A stretch of 64,000 nt of DNA from Pseudorhizobium pelagicum. Its GTDB lineage: Bacteria > Pseudomonadota > Alphaproteobacteria > Rhizobiales > Rhizobiaceae. The stretch covers positions 31,335 to 95,334 of the forward strand of contig JOKI01000008.1 of assembly GCA_000722615.1 (NCBI GenBank), in the 5' to 3' direction. The notes under the pieces are model-generated. The model had not been told where the DNA came from. It saw nothing but the letters and a program-made list of their open reading frames with translations, and did no database searches. Shown here in pieces: positions 52,393 through 62,487 of the stretch. A program made the position numbers and the translations under genes. Each line of letters starts with the position of its first letter. Position 1 is the stretch's first letter.

Positions 52393-52791
52393 TTAGGCGC
52401 CGGGTGTCCAGGCGTCGTAGTCGCCGGTGACGCGGGGACGCTCGCCGGTGGATGCCAGCGATCCCTGGGGACGATATGCACCCGGCGTTCCGGTCATGTT
52501 GGGCTTGTGGCCCTTTTCCCATTCACGCGGCACGTAGTTGTCCTGCGAAGGAGCGACGTCGGTGCGGTGATGCATCCAGCCATGCCAGCCCGGCGTGATC
52601 GCCGAGGCCTCTGCGTAGCCGTTGAAGATCACCCAGCGGCGCGGCACGCCGAACGATGTCTTCGGGCCCTCGTAGTAGACATTGCCCAGTTCATCGACGC
52701 CGACCTTCTTGCCGTGGCGCCAGGTAAAGAAGCGGGTGCCGAGGGTCTGTCCGTTCCACCAGGTAAATATCTGAAGCAGGAAATTTTTCAT
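52393..52791 (-). CDS. NDUFA12-family complex I accessory subunit
   Basis: 132 residues. LGTRFFTWRHGKKVGVDELG, YYEGPKTSFGVPRRWVIFNG and PPGWHGWMHH-like PGWHGWMHHRTDVAPS are diagnostic of B17.2/NDUFA12, an accessory subunit of NADH:ubiquinone oxidoreductase found in mitochondria and alphaproteobacteria. It is encoded away from the nuo operon, as is normal. Confidence 0.94.
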   Translation of the reverse strand: MKNFLLQIFTWWNGQTLGTRFFTWRHGKKVGVDELGNVYYEGPKTSFGVPRRWVIFNGYAEASAITPGWHGWMHHRTDVAPSQDNYVPREWEKGHKPNMTGTPGAYRPQGSLASTGERPRVTGDYDAWTPGA

Positions 52792-52902
52792 GTGCGTTTC
52801 GTCAGCTCTGGCAAACGCTGCAGGCAGCGCGATCTGTGACTGTTTGAGCGGTTATGCAACCTGCCGGGCCCGATGTCCAGTGATTCCCGAACCGGGCGAT
52901 CC

Positions 52903-53367
52903 TCACTTGAGCTTCATCTTGAAGCCGTAATGGCTTTTGGCGAAGCCCAGCCGCTCGTAGAAACGGTGGGCGTCGGTGCGGGCCATGTTCGACGTCAGCT
53001 GGACCATGCGGCAGTCGCGCCGCCGCGCCTCCTGCAGGGCGTGTTCAATCATGGCGGCGCCAATTCCCTGGCCGCGCATGTCGTGACGGGTCTGCACCGC
53101 CTCGATCACCATGGCAAGACCGCCGCGGCCCGTCAGGGTGCGGTTGAACTTGATCTGGAAGGTCCCGACCACCTCGCCTGCCCGGTCGGCCACGAACAAC
53201 TGCTCATTGTTGGATGCATCGATGACATTAAAGGCGCGAAGATATTCGTCAAAGGCATCCGGATCGGTAGTGTCGCCATGGCCGCCGATCTCGTCTTCGG
53301 CGAACAGCGAAATCAAGGCCGGAAGGTCCTCTTCGTGTGCCCGCCGGATCAGAAGGTCGTCATGCAT
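52903..53367 (-). CDS. GNAT-family N-acetyltransferase
   Basis: About 154 residues from ATG 53367, preceded by GGGAG; an ATG at 53382 would overlap the upstream gene's stop by one base. The acetyl-CoA loop is RHDMRGQGIGAAMIEHAL, followed by NMARTDAHRFYERLGFAKSH. The substrate is unknown. Second gene of a pair with the next acetyltransferase, downstream of gatB. Confidence 0.85.
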   Translation of the reverse strand: MHDDLLIRRAHEEDLPALISLFAEDEIGGHGDTTDPDAFDEYLRAFNVIDASNNEQLFVADRAGEVVGTFQIKFNRTLTGRGGLAMVIEAVQTRHDMRGQGIGAAMIEHALQEARRRDCRMVQLTSNMARTDAHRFYERLGFAKSHYGFKMKLK

Positions 53368-53381
53368 CGGCTCGTCTCCCA

Positions 53382-53885
53382 TCAGCGCGGCAAAGGCTTT
53401 TCAAGAACGACGGCGGGGAGGCCCGAGGCCGGCCCGCCAAATTCCTCCATGCGGTCCACCTCGAAGAAGCCGAGCCGCTCATAGAAGGAGATCGCCCGCG
53501 TGTTCTGCAGCGCCACCTCCAGCCGCATGACCTCGGCATCCGGGAAGCAGGTCTCGAGCTCGGCGAAGATGTCGCGACCGATGCCCTGCCCCTGGCAGGA
53601 CGGCTTGACATAGAGGTGGTGAAGCATCGCCGTCTTCGACATCGTCGTGGACATGGCGGCATATCCCATGCCGCCGATATCGCGACCGCTGTCGGCGACG
53701 AGGAATTCGCTGAAGCGCTTCCCGATCCGCGCCTTCAGCGCCTTTTCCGAGTGCCAGTTGTCCAGCATCCGCTGCACCGTCACCAGTCCGAAGAAGGGAT
53801 CATAGGTGGCGTGGAAGGTCTCGACCAGCAGCGCGCGGACCTTGTCGAGGTCACGCTCACCTGCGGTGCGGACAAAGTAGACCAT
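53382..53885 (-). CDS. GNAT-family N-acetyltransferase
   Basis: 167 residues. The acetyl-CoA loop is VKPSCQGQGIGRDIFAELE, then NTRAISFYERLGFFEVDRME. It differs too much from the neighbouring acetyltransferase to be a recent duplicate. It starts four bases after the gatB stop and its own stop touches the next gene, so gatB and both acetyltransferases look like one transcript. Substrate unknown. Confidence 0.85.
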   Translation of the reverse strand: MVYFVRTAGERDLDKVRALLVETFHATYDPFFGLVTVQRMLDNWHSEKALKARIGKRFSEFLVADSGRDIGGMGYAAMSTTMSKTAMLHHLYVKPSCQGQGIGRDIFAELETCFPDAEVMRLEVALQNTRAISFYERLGFFEVDRMEEFGGPASGLPAVVLEKPLPR

Positions 53886-53889
53886 CGGC

Positions 53890-55392
53890 CTATTCCTCGA
53901 TGCCGAGCTTTGCCTTCACCAGTGCCTGGACCGCCTGCGGGTTGGCCTTGCCGCCGGTCGACTTCATGACCTGGCCGACGAACCAGCCGGCCAGCGCCGG
54001 CTTCGCCTGTGCCTTGGCGACCTGGTCGGGGTTGGCGGCAATGATCTCGTCGACGGCGGCCTCGATGGCGCCGGTGTCCGTCACCTGCTTCATGCCGCGG
54101 GCATCGACGATCTCGGCCGGATCGCCGCCTTCGTTCCAGACGATCTCGAAGAGATCCTTGGCAATCTTGCCCGATATCGCTTCCGACTTGATGAGGTCGA
54201 TGATGCCGCCGAGCTGAGCGGGAGAAACCGGAGTCTCTTCAATGCCTTTGCCGGCTTTGTTCAAGGCACCCAGCAGGTCGTTGATGACCCAGTTGGCAGC
54301 GGTCTTGCCGTCGCGGCCGGCAGCCACCGCCTCGAAGTAGTCGGCGATCGCCTTCTCCGAGACAAGCACCGAGGCGTCGTAGATCGACAGCCCGAGCTCG
54401 CGCACGAAGCGCTCCTTCTTGTCGTCCGGCAGTTCCGGAAGATCCTTCTTCAGCTCTTCGATGAAGGCATCGTCGAATTCGAGCGGCAGCAGGTCCGGAT
54501 CCGGGAAATAGCGATAGTCGTGGGCCTCCTCCTTCGACCGCATGGAGCGGGTCTCGCCCTTGTTCGGGTCGAACAGACGGGTTTCCTGATCAATGGAGCC
54601 GCCATCTTCCAGGATGCCGATCTGGCGGCGGGCTTCGTATTCGATGGCCTGGCCGATGAAGCGGATGGAGTTGACGTTCTTGATCTCGCAGCGCGTGCCG
54701 AACTCGCCGCCGGGCTTGCGGACCGAAACGTTGACGTCGGCGCGCATGGAGCCTTCGTCCATGTTGCCGTCGCAGGTGCCGAGGTAGCGGACGATGGAGC
54801 GCAGCTTCGTCATATAGGCCTTGGCCTCATCGGACGAGCGCATGTCGGGCTTGGAGACGATCTCCATCAGTGCGACGCCGGAGCGGTTGAGGTCGACGAA
54901 GGACATGGTCGGATGCTGGTCGTGCATCGACTTGCCGGCGTCCTGCTCCAGGTGCAACCGCTCGATGCCGATCTCCACGTCCTCGAACTGGCCCTGGCGA
55001 TCGGGACCGAGCGAGATGACGATCTTGCCCTCGCCGACGATCGGATCCTTGAACTGCGAGATCTGGTAGCCCTGCGGAAGGTCCGGATAGAAGTAGTTCT
55101 TGCGGTCGAAGAGCGAACGCTTGTTGATCTGCGCCTTCAGCCCCAGGCCGGTGCGGACCGCCTGCTTGACACATTCCTCGTTGATGACCGGAAGCATGCC
55201 GGGCATGGCCGCGTCGACCAGCGATACATTGGCATTCGGTGCCTTGCCGAACTCTGTCGACGCGCCGGAAAACAGCTTCGACTTCGACAGAACCTGTGCG
55301 TGGACCTCCATGCCGATGACGATCTCCCAGTCGCCGGTGGCGCCGGGAATGAAACGTTTCGGATCAGGCGTGCGGACATCGACTAGGGTCAT
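53890..55392 (-). CDS. gatB: Aspartyl/glutamyl-tRNA amidotransferase subunit B
   Basis: 500 residues from ATG 55392. [40 protein letters not shown] and [20 protein letters not shown] are signature regions of the kinase-like cradle; the C-terminal YqeY-like tail (about 350-500) binds tRNA. It activates Glu-tRNA-Gln and Asp-tRNA-Asn so that ammonia from GatA can amidate them. Here it is separated from gatCA by about 1.6 kb of accessory genes. Confidence 0.97.
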   Translation of the reverse strand: MTLVDVRTPDPKRFIPGATGDWEIVIGMEVHAQVLSKSKLFSGASTEFGKAPNANVSLVDAAMPGMLPVINEECVKQAVRTGLGLKAQINKRSLFDRKNYFYPDLPQGYQISQFKDPIVGEGKIVISLGPDRQGQFEDVEIGIERLHLEQDAGKSMHDQHPTMSFVDLNRSGVALMEIVSKPDMRSSDEAKAYMTKLRSIVRYLGTCDGNMDEGSMRADVNVSVRKPGGEFGTRCEIKNVNSIRFIGQAIEYEARRQIGILEDGGSIDQETRLFDPNKGETRSMRSKEEAHDYRYFPDPDLLPLEFDDAFIEELKKDLPELPDDKKERFVRELGLSIYDASVLVSEKAIADYFEAVAAGRDGKTAANWVINDLLGALNKAGKGIEETPVSPAQLGGIIDLIKSEAISGKIAKDLFEIVWNEGGDPAEIVDARGMKQVTDTGAIEAAVDEIIAANPDQVAKAQAKPALAGWFVGQVMKSTGGKANPQAVQALVKAKLGIEE

Positions 55393-55535
55393 GGAATGCT
55401 CTTGAAATCGTCTCGTTGGGGTGTCTGTGAGGTAGAGCAAATGGGGCGGTGGCGCAAGCGCGCGGCCCTATGCGAATGCAAAACAGCAGAGCGGACCTTG
55501 GGACAAACTTAACCGCAGGATGGCAGACTGGGAGA

Positions 55536-55862
55536 ATGCAACTCAATGAACCCGCGACCCTTCTGCTGATCTTCCTGCTTCTGAACGTCGTGGTGTTCTG
55601 CGTCTACTGGTGGGACAAGCAGGCGGCGATCGAAAGGGCCTGGCGCGTGAGCGAGAGCACCCTGCTGACGCTCGCCTTCCTGGGTGGCAGTCTCGGCGCT
55701 GTGGCGGCGCAGCAGATCCTCCGCCACAAGACGCGGAAAGAACCCTTTCGCACCCAGCTCATGCTCATCGTCGCATTCCACGTCATCCTGGGGGCGACCT
55801 GGTTGTTTGCGCCCGATCTGCTTCTGGACGGCGTGAGCGCCCTGGTGCCAGCCGCCGCCTAG
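55536..55862 (+). CDS. DUF1294 membrane protein
   Basis: 108 residues. Three hydrophobic helices (LLLIFLLLNVVVFCVYWW, LLTLAFLGGSLGAVAAQQIL, LMLIVAFHVILGATWLFA). YWWDKQAAIERAWRVSESTL and ILRHKTRKEPFRTQ are diagnostic of DUF1294. No function is established. The start is uncertain because GGGAGA directly abuts the ATG. Its stop shares a CTAG with the convergent acetyltransferase stop. Confidence 0.8.
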   Translation: MQLNEPATLLLIFLLLNVVVFCVYWWDKQAAIERAWRVSESTLLTLAFLGGSLGAVAAQQILRHKTRKEPFRTQLMLIVAFHVILGATWLFAPDLLLDGVSALVPAAA

Positions 55863-56368
55863 ATGCCCGGCCCGTAGGTGGCCTCGGCGTCCTCGACCAG
55901 CAGCTTGGACAGGCCGACCGACTGAACCTCGCGGTCGAGTTTCGGCGAATAGGTGGCCGTCAGCCAGTTGATGCGATAGCCGTGCCTTTCAAAGAAGCTG
56001 ACGGCCTCGTCGTTGCGGGCGTGGGTCTCGACCCGGGCCGTGTCGAATCCCTGCCGGACGATGTCCGCCTCGATCGCGCTGAGAAGCGCGCTGCCGAGGC
56101 CCTGGTGCTGGTGGGGCGGATCGATCCAGAAGTCGCTGATCAGTTCATCGAGCGCCTCGCGCGCGGCCCAGCCGACCACCACGCCACCCTTTTCGACCAC
56201 GGTGATGGTGAGCCAGGTCTTGCGCGTGAAATTGTCGAAGGCGGCTTGCGCATTGTCGCGGATGCCGGCCATCTCGCCGACATTGAGCATGGCTTTTTCC
56301 CATGCCCTGAGACCGATATCTCTCAACGTCTCGGTCTCGTCTTCCCGTGCGTTGCGAATGGTCGCCAT
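55859..56368 (-). CDS. GNAT-family N-acetyltransferase
   Basis: 169 residues. The domain includes ISDFWIDPPHQHQGLGSALL (the acetyl-CoA loop) and ARNDEAVSFFERHGYRINWL. The N-terminal MATIRNAREDETETLRDIGL is typical of the Rim-like GNAT fold. Substrate unknown. It is the third acetyltransferase gene within 3.5 kb. Confidence 0.85.
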   Translation of the reverse strand: MATIRNAREDETETLRDIGLRAWEKAMLNVGEMAGIRDNAQAAFDNFTRKTWLTITVVEKGGVVVGWAAREALDELISDFWIDPPHQHQGLGSALLSAIEADIVRQGFDTARVETHARNDEAVSFFERHGYRINWLTATYSPKLDREVQSVGLSKLLVEDAEATYGPGI

Positions 56369-56513
56369 GACAGCCCCTGTTTTGGCTGCAGTAGATCACT
56401 GAGTCTGGCGTTTTGCCAAGTGGGACGGAGAAGCGTGGTTAGCGAGACGACGGCAAGCTGCCATTGAGGGCGGCAGGATTGGAATGTCCCAGCGCATGCG
56501 CTATCTTGAGGGC

Positions 56514-56699
56514 ATGAGCGAAAGAGAGCATAAAATCCGCCTGGATGATCCGACGGGGCCGCAGATGCCCGATGCGGATGATCGTGACTATGCGTCCTGG
56601 AAAGAGAGCAAGATCAGGAAGGCTCTGAAGCAATCTGAGGACCGCTCTGTCATGACCCCTGCGAGAAACGTTTGGGAGCGTTTCGGGTTTGAACGTTAG
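56514..56699 (+). CDS. Putative antitoxin partner of a ParE-like toxin
   Basis: 61 residues from ATG 56514 (MSEREHKIRLDD); an ATG at 56484 would add ten. It is hydrophilic, with no confident DNA-binding motif that I can name; the KESKIRKALKQSEDRSV stretch could be the helix that wraps the toxin. The call rests on size and on the overlapping ParE-like gene downstream, the standard layout of type II toxin-antitoxin pairs. Confidence 0.6.
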   Translation: MSEREHKIRLDDPTGPQMPDADDRDYASWKESKIRKALKQSEDRSVMTPARNVWERFGFER

Positions 56700-56979
56700 T
56701 TTCACCCCTCAGGCCGTCGACGACCTCGTTGAGATCCATTCCCACATTGCGACCATCGACCGGCTGTCTGCGGACCGCGTTCTGTCGCGCATCCGCCAAG
56801 TCATCGAAATGTTCGAGATTTTTCCGCTCCTCGGGCGGGAGGGCTTGGTCAAAGGTACGGGGGAATTTGCCATCTCCGGCCTCCCCTATACCATTGTCTA
56901 CCGGATTGCTTCCGCGACCGAACTCGACGTGCTGACCATCATCCACCAGCGCAAGCTCTATCCGCCACAGGGGAGCTAG
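56689..56979 (+). CDS. ParE/RelE-superfamily toxin
   Basis: 96 residues from a TTG start at 56689 that overlaps the antitoxin stop by 11 bases. FTPQAVDDLVEIHSHIATID, FPLLGREGLVKGTGEFAISG and LPYTIVYRIASATELDVLTI match the ParE/RelE fold; the ending IHQRKLYPP is typical of ParE. ParE toxins poison gyrase, but the target here is not known. Confidence 0.8.
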   Translation: MNVSFTPQAVDDLVEIHSHIATIDRLSADRVLSRIRQVIEMFEIFPLLGREGLVKGTGEFAISGLPYTIVYRIASATELDVLTIIHQRKLYPPQGS

Positions 56980-57041
56980 CCCTCTCCACGAGCACGACAT
57001 CCTAACGTGCGGATGCCGTTCCCGCTGACTGGCCTACTGGC

Positions 57042-58523
<1,482 letters not shown>

Positions 58524-58581
58524 GATGTTTTGTCGCTCAGCAGGTGTGTCTGGAATGGTCGGAAGGCAGCAGTCACGAATG

Positions 58582-58869
58582 CTATTCGACGACCTTCGGC
58601 ACGAGGAAGAAATTGCGGTCGGTGACGGGCGCATTGGCGACGATGTCGTCGGCCTTGTCGCCGTCGGTCACCACGTCCGTGCGCTTGCGCATGACCATGG
58701 GGGTGACGGAGGTCATCGGCTCGACGCCGTTCACATCGACCTCCGACAGCTGCTCGACGAAGCCGAGGATGCCGTTCAGCTCGCCGACCATCCGTTCTGC
58801 CTCTTCCTCGCTGACGGCGATGCGGGCAAGGCTAGCGACGCGCTTGACGGTGGCGAGATCGACGGACAT
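58582..58869 (-). CDS. gatC: Aspartyl/glutamyl-tRNA amidotransferase subunit C
   Basis: 95 residues. [40 protein letters not shown] and the end [10 protein letters not shown] are diagnostic. It wraps around GatA and GatB to stabilise the complex. First gene of the gatCA pair. Confidence 0.96.
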   Translation of the reverse strand: MSVDLATVKRVASLARIAVSEEEAERMVGELNGILGFVEQLSEVDVNGVEPMTSVTPMVMRKRTDVVTDGDKADDIVANAPVTDRNFFLVPKVVE

Positions 58870-58956
58870 GGCATGACTCCGGGCAAGAATTTCCTACCGC
58901 TATAATGGCCACGTCCGCCGTTCGCAACTCCCCGCTCTGTGTGGAGGAGCGGTAAA

Positions 58957-59661
58957 TCAGAAGCTGAGGGTCGTGCCGGGCGTCGGCGTCTCGACCCGGG
59001 TGCGCGTCCCCTCCATGCCCTTAACGAATTTGTCGGCCGTCTGGTCGATAATCGGGAAGGACCCGTAATGGCACGGGATGGCGTGCTTGAAGTCGAAGAA
59101 GCGCTGGCAGGCAAGTGCCGCAACCGCGCCGCCCATGGTGAACCGGTCACCGATCGGCACGAGGCCGATATCCGGTTGGTGCAGTTCGTTGATCAATCCC
59201 ATGTCGGTGAAGATGTCGGTGTCGCCCATGTGCAGCACCGACTGCTCGTCGTCGAAGTGCAGCATCAGGCCATTGGCGCTGCCCAGCGCATGGGACACGC
59301 CGTCTTCGGTGATCTGGGCCGATGAATGCTGCGCCTGGGTGAAGGTCGCGGTGAAGCCGTCGAAGGAGACGGTGCCGCCGGTATTGCCCATGTCCGTCTT
59401 CGCCACGCCCTTCTTGGCCAGCCAGCCTGCCAGATCGGCATTGGCCAGCACGATCGCACCGGTCTCTTCCGCCAGCGCGATGGTATCGCCGACATGGTCG
59501 CCGTGGCCGTGGGTGAGCAGGATATGGGTAATGCCCTCGGCCGCCTCGCGGCGATCCAGACCTGCAAAGCCAGGATTGCCGGTGAAGAAGGGGTCGATCA
59601 GCAGCTTCGCCTTTGCAGTCTCGATGCGAAAGGCGGAATGGCCGAGCCAGGTGATCTTCAT
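58957..59661 (-). CDS. Metallo-beta-lactamase-fold hydrolase (UPF0173 type)
   Basis: 234 residues. The start [20 protein letters not shown] and the metal motif [12 protein letters not shown] (HxHxDH) identify the UPF0173 metal-dependent hydrolase group; HMGDTDIF and the C-terminal [10 protein letters not shown] supply further ligands. Biological substrate unknown. A separate unit from gatCA (87-base gap). Confidence 0.9.
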   Translation of the reverse strand: MKITWLGHSAFRIETAKAKLLIDPFFTGNPGFAGLDRREAAEGITHILLTHGHGDHVGDTIALAEETGAIVLANADLAGWLAKKGVAKTDMGNTGGTVSFDGFTATFTQAQHSSAQITEDGVSHALGSANGLMLHFDDEQSVLHMGDTDIFTDMGLINELHQPDIGLVPIGDRFTMGGAVAALACQRFFDFKHAIPCHYGSFPIIDQTADKFVKGMEGTRTRVETPTPGTTLSF

Positions 59662-59777
59662 GACAGTCTTCCTCGATAGATAATGCGAAAATTGGTGAGA
59701 ATGTTAAAGAGATATCCGGGCCGCCGCTAAAGTGAAGCGGCGGCGACTTCATTTATACGCCAAAGGATGCCGAACGG

Positions 59778-60269
59778 ATGACTGTGCTGACGATCGAGGA
59801 ACTCGCCGAAGCCCTGCAAAGCGGACAGGCGATCGCCGGACTCGATCTCGGCACCAAGACCATCGGCCTTGCGATGTCGGACCTCGGTCGCCGCTTCGCA
59901 TCCCCCCGTCCCGTTCTCAAGCGGACGAAGTTCACCAAGGATGCCGAGGTCCTGCTGGCGTTCGCGGCGAAGGAAAAAGTCGCTGCCTTCATCATCGGCC
60001 TGCCGACGAACATGGATGGTTCATCCGGGCCGCGGGTCCAGGCGACACGCGCCTTCGTCCGCGGGATGGGCGAAAAGACAGAGATCCCCTTCGTCTTCTG
60101 GGACGAGCGCCTGTCCACCGTCGCGGCGGAGCGAGCATTGATCGAGATGGATGTCTCGCGTGCCAAGCGGGCCGATCGGATCGATTCGGCGGCGGCAAGC
60201 TTCATCCTTCAGGGCGCGCTCGACAGGCTCTCGTCTCTGGAAAGAATCGGATCGCTGCGCATTTCCTGA
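59778..60269 (+). CDS. ruvX: Putative pre-16S rRNA nuclease / Holliday junction resolvase YqgF
   Basis: 163 residues. RNase H-like fold: [25 protein letters not shown]-type [36 protein letters not shown] and [15 protein letters not shown] give the catalytic acidic residues. The family finishes the 5' end of 16S rRNA in E. coli. Its 3' end overlaps the convergent small membrane protein gene by 61 bases. Confidence 0.93.
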   Translation: MTVLTIEELAEALQSGQAIAGLDLGTKTIGLAMSDLGRRFASPRPVLKRTKFTKDAEVLLAFAAKEKVAAFIIGLPTNMDGSSGPRVQATRAFVRGMGEKTEIPFVFWDERLSTVAAERALIEMDVSRAKRADRIDSAAASFILQGALDRLSSLERIGSLRIS

Positions 60270-60538
60270 CGGCGACGCCACCAGGCGGCGATCGCCTTGC
60301 GGCGCCGGAAGCCGATGATCATGAAGACGACAGTGCTATCGACCATGATCGCCCGCATGACAAGCGGCGGGATGTCTTCCGCCGGAATGCCGAGCACGCC
60401 GCTGTAGACCTGGAAGACAAGATCATGCGCCTGCCGGGTCAGCATGAACACGCCAAAACTCATGTCGTTATAGGAAAGGCCGTACCAGCTGCCGAGCAGC
60501 AGGATCGGTCCCGCCCAAAGAATCAGGAACCACTTCAT
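60209..60538 (-). CDS. Small membrane protein, function unknown
   Basis: 109 residues from ATG 60538. Two hydrophobic segments ([20 protein letters not shown] and [17 protein letters not shown]) with a basic stretch [33 protein letters not shown] looks well structured. I know similar proteins in rhizobia but cannot give a function. The ATG overlaps the stop of a 43-codon frame upstream (ATGA), and the last 20 codons run antisense to ruvX. Confidence 0.65.
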   Translation of the reverse strand: MKWFLILWAGPILLLGSWYGLSYNDMSFGVFMLTRQAHDLVFQVYSGVLGIPAEDIPPLVMRAIMVDSTVVFMIIGFRRRKAIAAWWRRRQEMRSDPILSRDESLSSAP

Positions 60539-60666
60539 GCGGTTCTCCTTCCCGGCTGAACAAGATGAAACTCCATCGTTGCAAGCCATCTCAGCAGAGC
60601 CATCAGGCTCAGCACGACCGCGGGCATGGCGATGTCCAGAGCCAGCACCGCAAAGAACATCGTCAT
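60535..60666 (-). CDS. 43-residue hydrophobic small protein
   Basis: From ATG 60666: MTMFFAVLALDIAMPAVVLS, then a second hydrophobic stretch LMALLRWLATM and a polar tail ending GRRTA. Its TGA overlaps the next gene's ATG by four bases, and GGAGAA for that gene lies inside its end. The single transmembrane helix and the coupled stop/start argue for a real gene, though the ribosome-binding site is weak (a TTG at 60678 is an alternative start). Confidence 0.5.
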   Translation of the reverse strand: MTMFFAVLALDIAMPAVVLSLMALLRWLATMEFHLVQPGRRTA

Positions 60667-60889
60667 GATGCTCAGCAATGCGCACTCTAGAATGACAGTT
60701 CCCTGCGGCAACGGTTCAATCCGTCCATGGTTAACATACGATTAACGTTAACTTAGGCATGTCGCACCGCCGCGCAACGCGAACCGCTTGATATGGTTAA
60801 TGGCGCAGCGCCGACTGTGGATAAGGCAGCATCGAGCCCTCCACGTCGCTGGAATTTCAGCCGACGAAAAGCCGGTTGACCGAACAACT

Positions 60890-60911
60890 GATTTGTACAA
60901 GTGTACAAATC
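60890..60911 (+). promoter_or_regulatory. Operator-like inverted repeat before the TetR gene
   Basis: GATTTGTAC, four bases, GTACAAATC: two perfect 9-base arms, directly abutting the ATG at 60912. This is the size and symmetry of TetR-family operators and suggests that the regulator represses its own operon. A TTGACC hexamer at 60876-60881 could be the promoter -35 box. Confidence 0.8.
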
Positions 60912-61604
60912 ATGAGATCAAGTGCCAAAGAAGCCCTGCTATCGAACGCCGCCACGCTGTTTTCCCGCAGCGGCTACAATGCCGTTTCGCTTCGCGATGT
61001 CGCCAAGGCAGCCGGAGTCAATGTCGGCAGCCTCACCTATCATTTCGGATCCAAGGCCAATCTCCTGCGGGAGATCTACACGCGGCACACGCTGCCGATG
61101 AATGCGCGACGCCTCGAACTGCTCGGCGAGGCGCGGCGAATCAAGGATCCCGACGAACGCCTGATGGCGATCCTCCGGGCCTATGTGGTGCCGGCCTTCG
61201 TCTCGTCCTCCGGTGGCGATGGCGGCGGAGCCGAGTTCACGCGCATGCGCGCCGTCCTTTCCGCCGAAGGCAATCCGGACGCGCAGGCGATCATTGCAGA
61301 CGCCTTTGACGAGACGAGCCGCACCTTCATCGAGGCACTGGGGGAATGCGTGCCAGGGGCGCCGCTGGAGAGCCTGGTCTGGCGCAGCCAGTTCCTGCTC
61401 GGCGGGCTCTACTACGCCCTCATCAACCCGGAGCGGGTGACCCGTCTCTCCAACGGCGCCGTCGACGGTGACGACCGCGAGGCGGCGGTCCGGCACCTCG
61501 TGGAGGCGACCTACGCGAGCTTCAGGAGCCTTTCGGGCACCAGCCCGCAAAGGTCGGAACCTTTGACGGTTTCGACGCCCCCCATCCAGGAGAATCAGAC
61601 ATGA
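60912..61604 (+). CDS. TetR/AcrR-family transcriptional regulator
   Basis: 230 residues from ATG 60912. The helix-turn-helix is LRDVAKAAGVNVGSLTYHFG-type sequence at about residues 28-50. The C-terminal ligand domain (FTRMRAVLSAEGNPDAQAII, WRSQFLLGGLYYALINPERV) resembles TetR_C_17-like regulators of degradative genes. No Shine-Dalgarno sequence separates the operator from the ATG, so translation may be leaderless, or start at the TTG at 60876. The stop overlaps the next gene's ATG. Confidence 0.88.
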   Translation: MRSSAKEALLSNAATLFSRSGYNAVSLRDVAKAAGVNVGSLTYHFGSKANLLREIYTRHTLPMNARRLELLGEARRIKDPDERLMAILRAYVVPAFVSSSGGDGGGAEFTRMRAVLSAEGNPDAQAIIADAFDETSRTFIEALGECVPGAPLESLVWRSQFLLGGLYYALINPERVTRLSNGAVDGDDREAAVRHLVEATYASFRSLSGTSPQRSEPLTVSTPPIQENQT

Positions 61605-62459
61605 GCACCGGCCCGTCGACAGCCGCCAGTTCCAAACGTCGCCCGACCCTTTCGCTTCCCGCCGGCAGCTGCGACGCGCATTGCCATGTCTTCGGACCTG
61701 CGGCCGTGTTTCCCTACGCAGATAACCGGAGCTATACGCCCGCCGATGCGCCGAAGGAGGCCCTGGCGGCCCTGCATGACAGGCTCGGCGTGGACCGGGC
61801 CGTCATCGTCCAGGCGAGCTGCCACGGCACCGACAACCGCGCCATGCTCGATGCGATTGCCTGGCGTCCCGACGCCTACCGCGGCGTCGCCATCGTCGAC
61901 GACAGCTTCGACGAGAAGGCGCTGCAGCAGCTGCACGACGGCGGCGTGCGCGGCGTCCGCTTCAACTTCGTCCGGCACCTCGGCGGGGCGCCGGACATGG
62001 CGATCTTCGACCGGGTTATCGCGCGGATCAAGGCGCTCGGCTGGCATGTGGTCCTGCATCTGGACGCTGCGGACATCGAGCCGCTCTCCGAGATGATCCG
62101 CGCCCTGCCCGTGCCCTTCGTCATCGACCACATGGGCCGCGTGGACACCAGTCTCGGCACCGATCAGCCGGCGTTTCGCGCGCTTCTCGCCATGGCCGAA
62201 CGGGACAATTGCTGGGTCAAGGTTTGCGGCTCGGAACGGATCTCCCGTTATCGAGGCGGCCGTCCCGTTTGCGCGGGCGCTGATCGAGGCAAGCCCGGAT
62301 CGCACGCTGTGGGGCACCGATTTCCCGCATCCCAATCTCAAGGAACCTGTCGATGAGGCAGACCTGGTGGACCTGGTCCAGAGGTTTGCGCCCGCTGAGG
62401 AGGAGCGTCAGCGGCAGCTCGTCGACAATCCCGCGCGGCTATACGAATTCGCCACCTGA
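61601..62459 (+). pseudogene. Frameshifted 2-pyrone-4,6-dicarboxylate lactonase-like amidohydrolase
   Basis: Amidohydrolase_2 family. The first frame gives CDAHCHVFGPAAVFPYADNR, HGTDNRAMLDAI, GVRFNFVRHLGG, FVIDHMGRVD and CWVKVCGSERIS as in LigI and sulfomuconolactone hydrolases. After ERISR (about 62248) the frame becomes non-homologous. The family sequence resumes one frame over from 62250: EAAVPFARALIEASPDRTLW, then GTDFPHPNLK, ending at the TGA at 62457-62459. The metal-site aspartate in GTDFPHP is therefore lost from the first frame. A 14-base deletion would explain the gap, but a sequencing error is possible. Confidence 0.85.
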
Positions 62460-62487
62460 ACGGCGTCTATTGGAGGAGGAAGAAGAC

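Noticed and set aside
52903..53885. Recent tandem duplication of the two adjacent acetyltransferase genes
   Set aside because: Apart from the shared GQGIG loop and FYERLGF motif the proteins differ throughout, so they are not recent copies.
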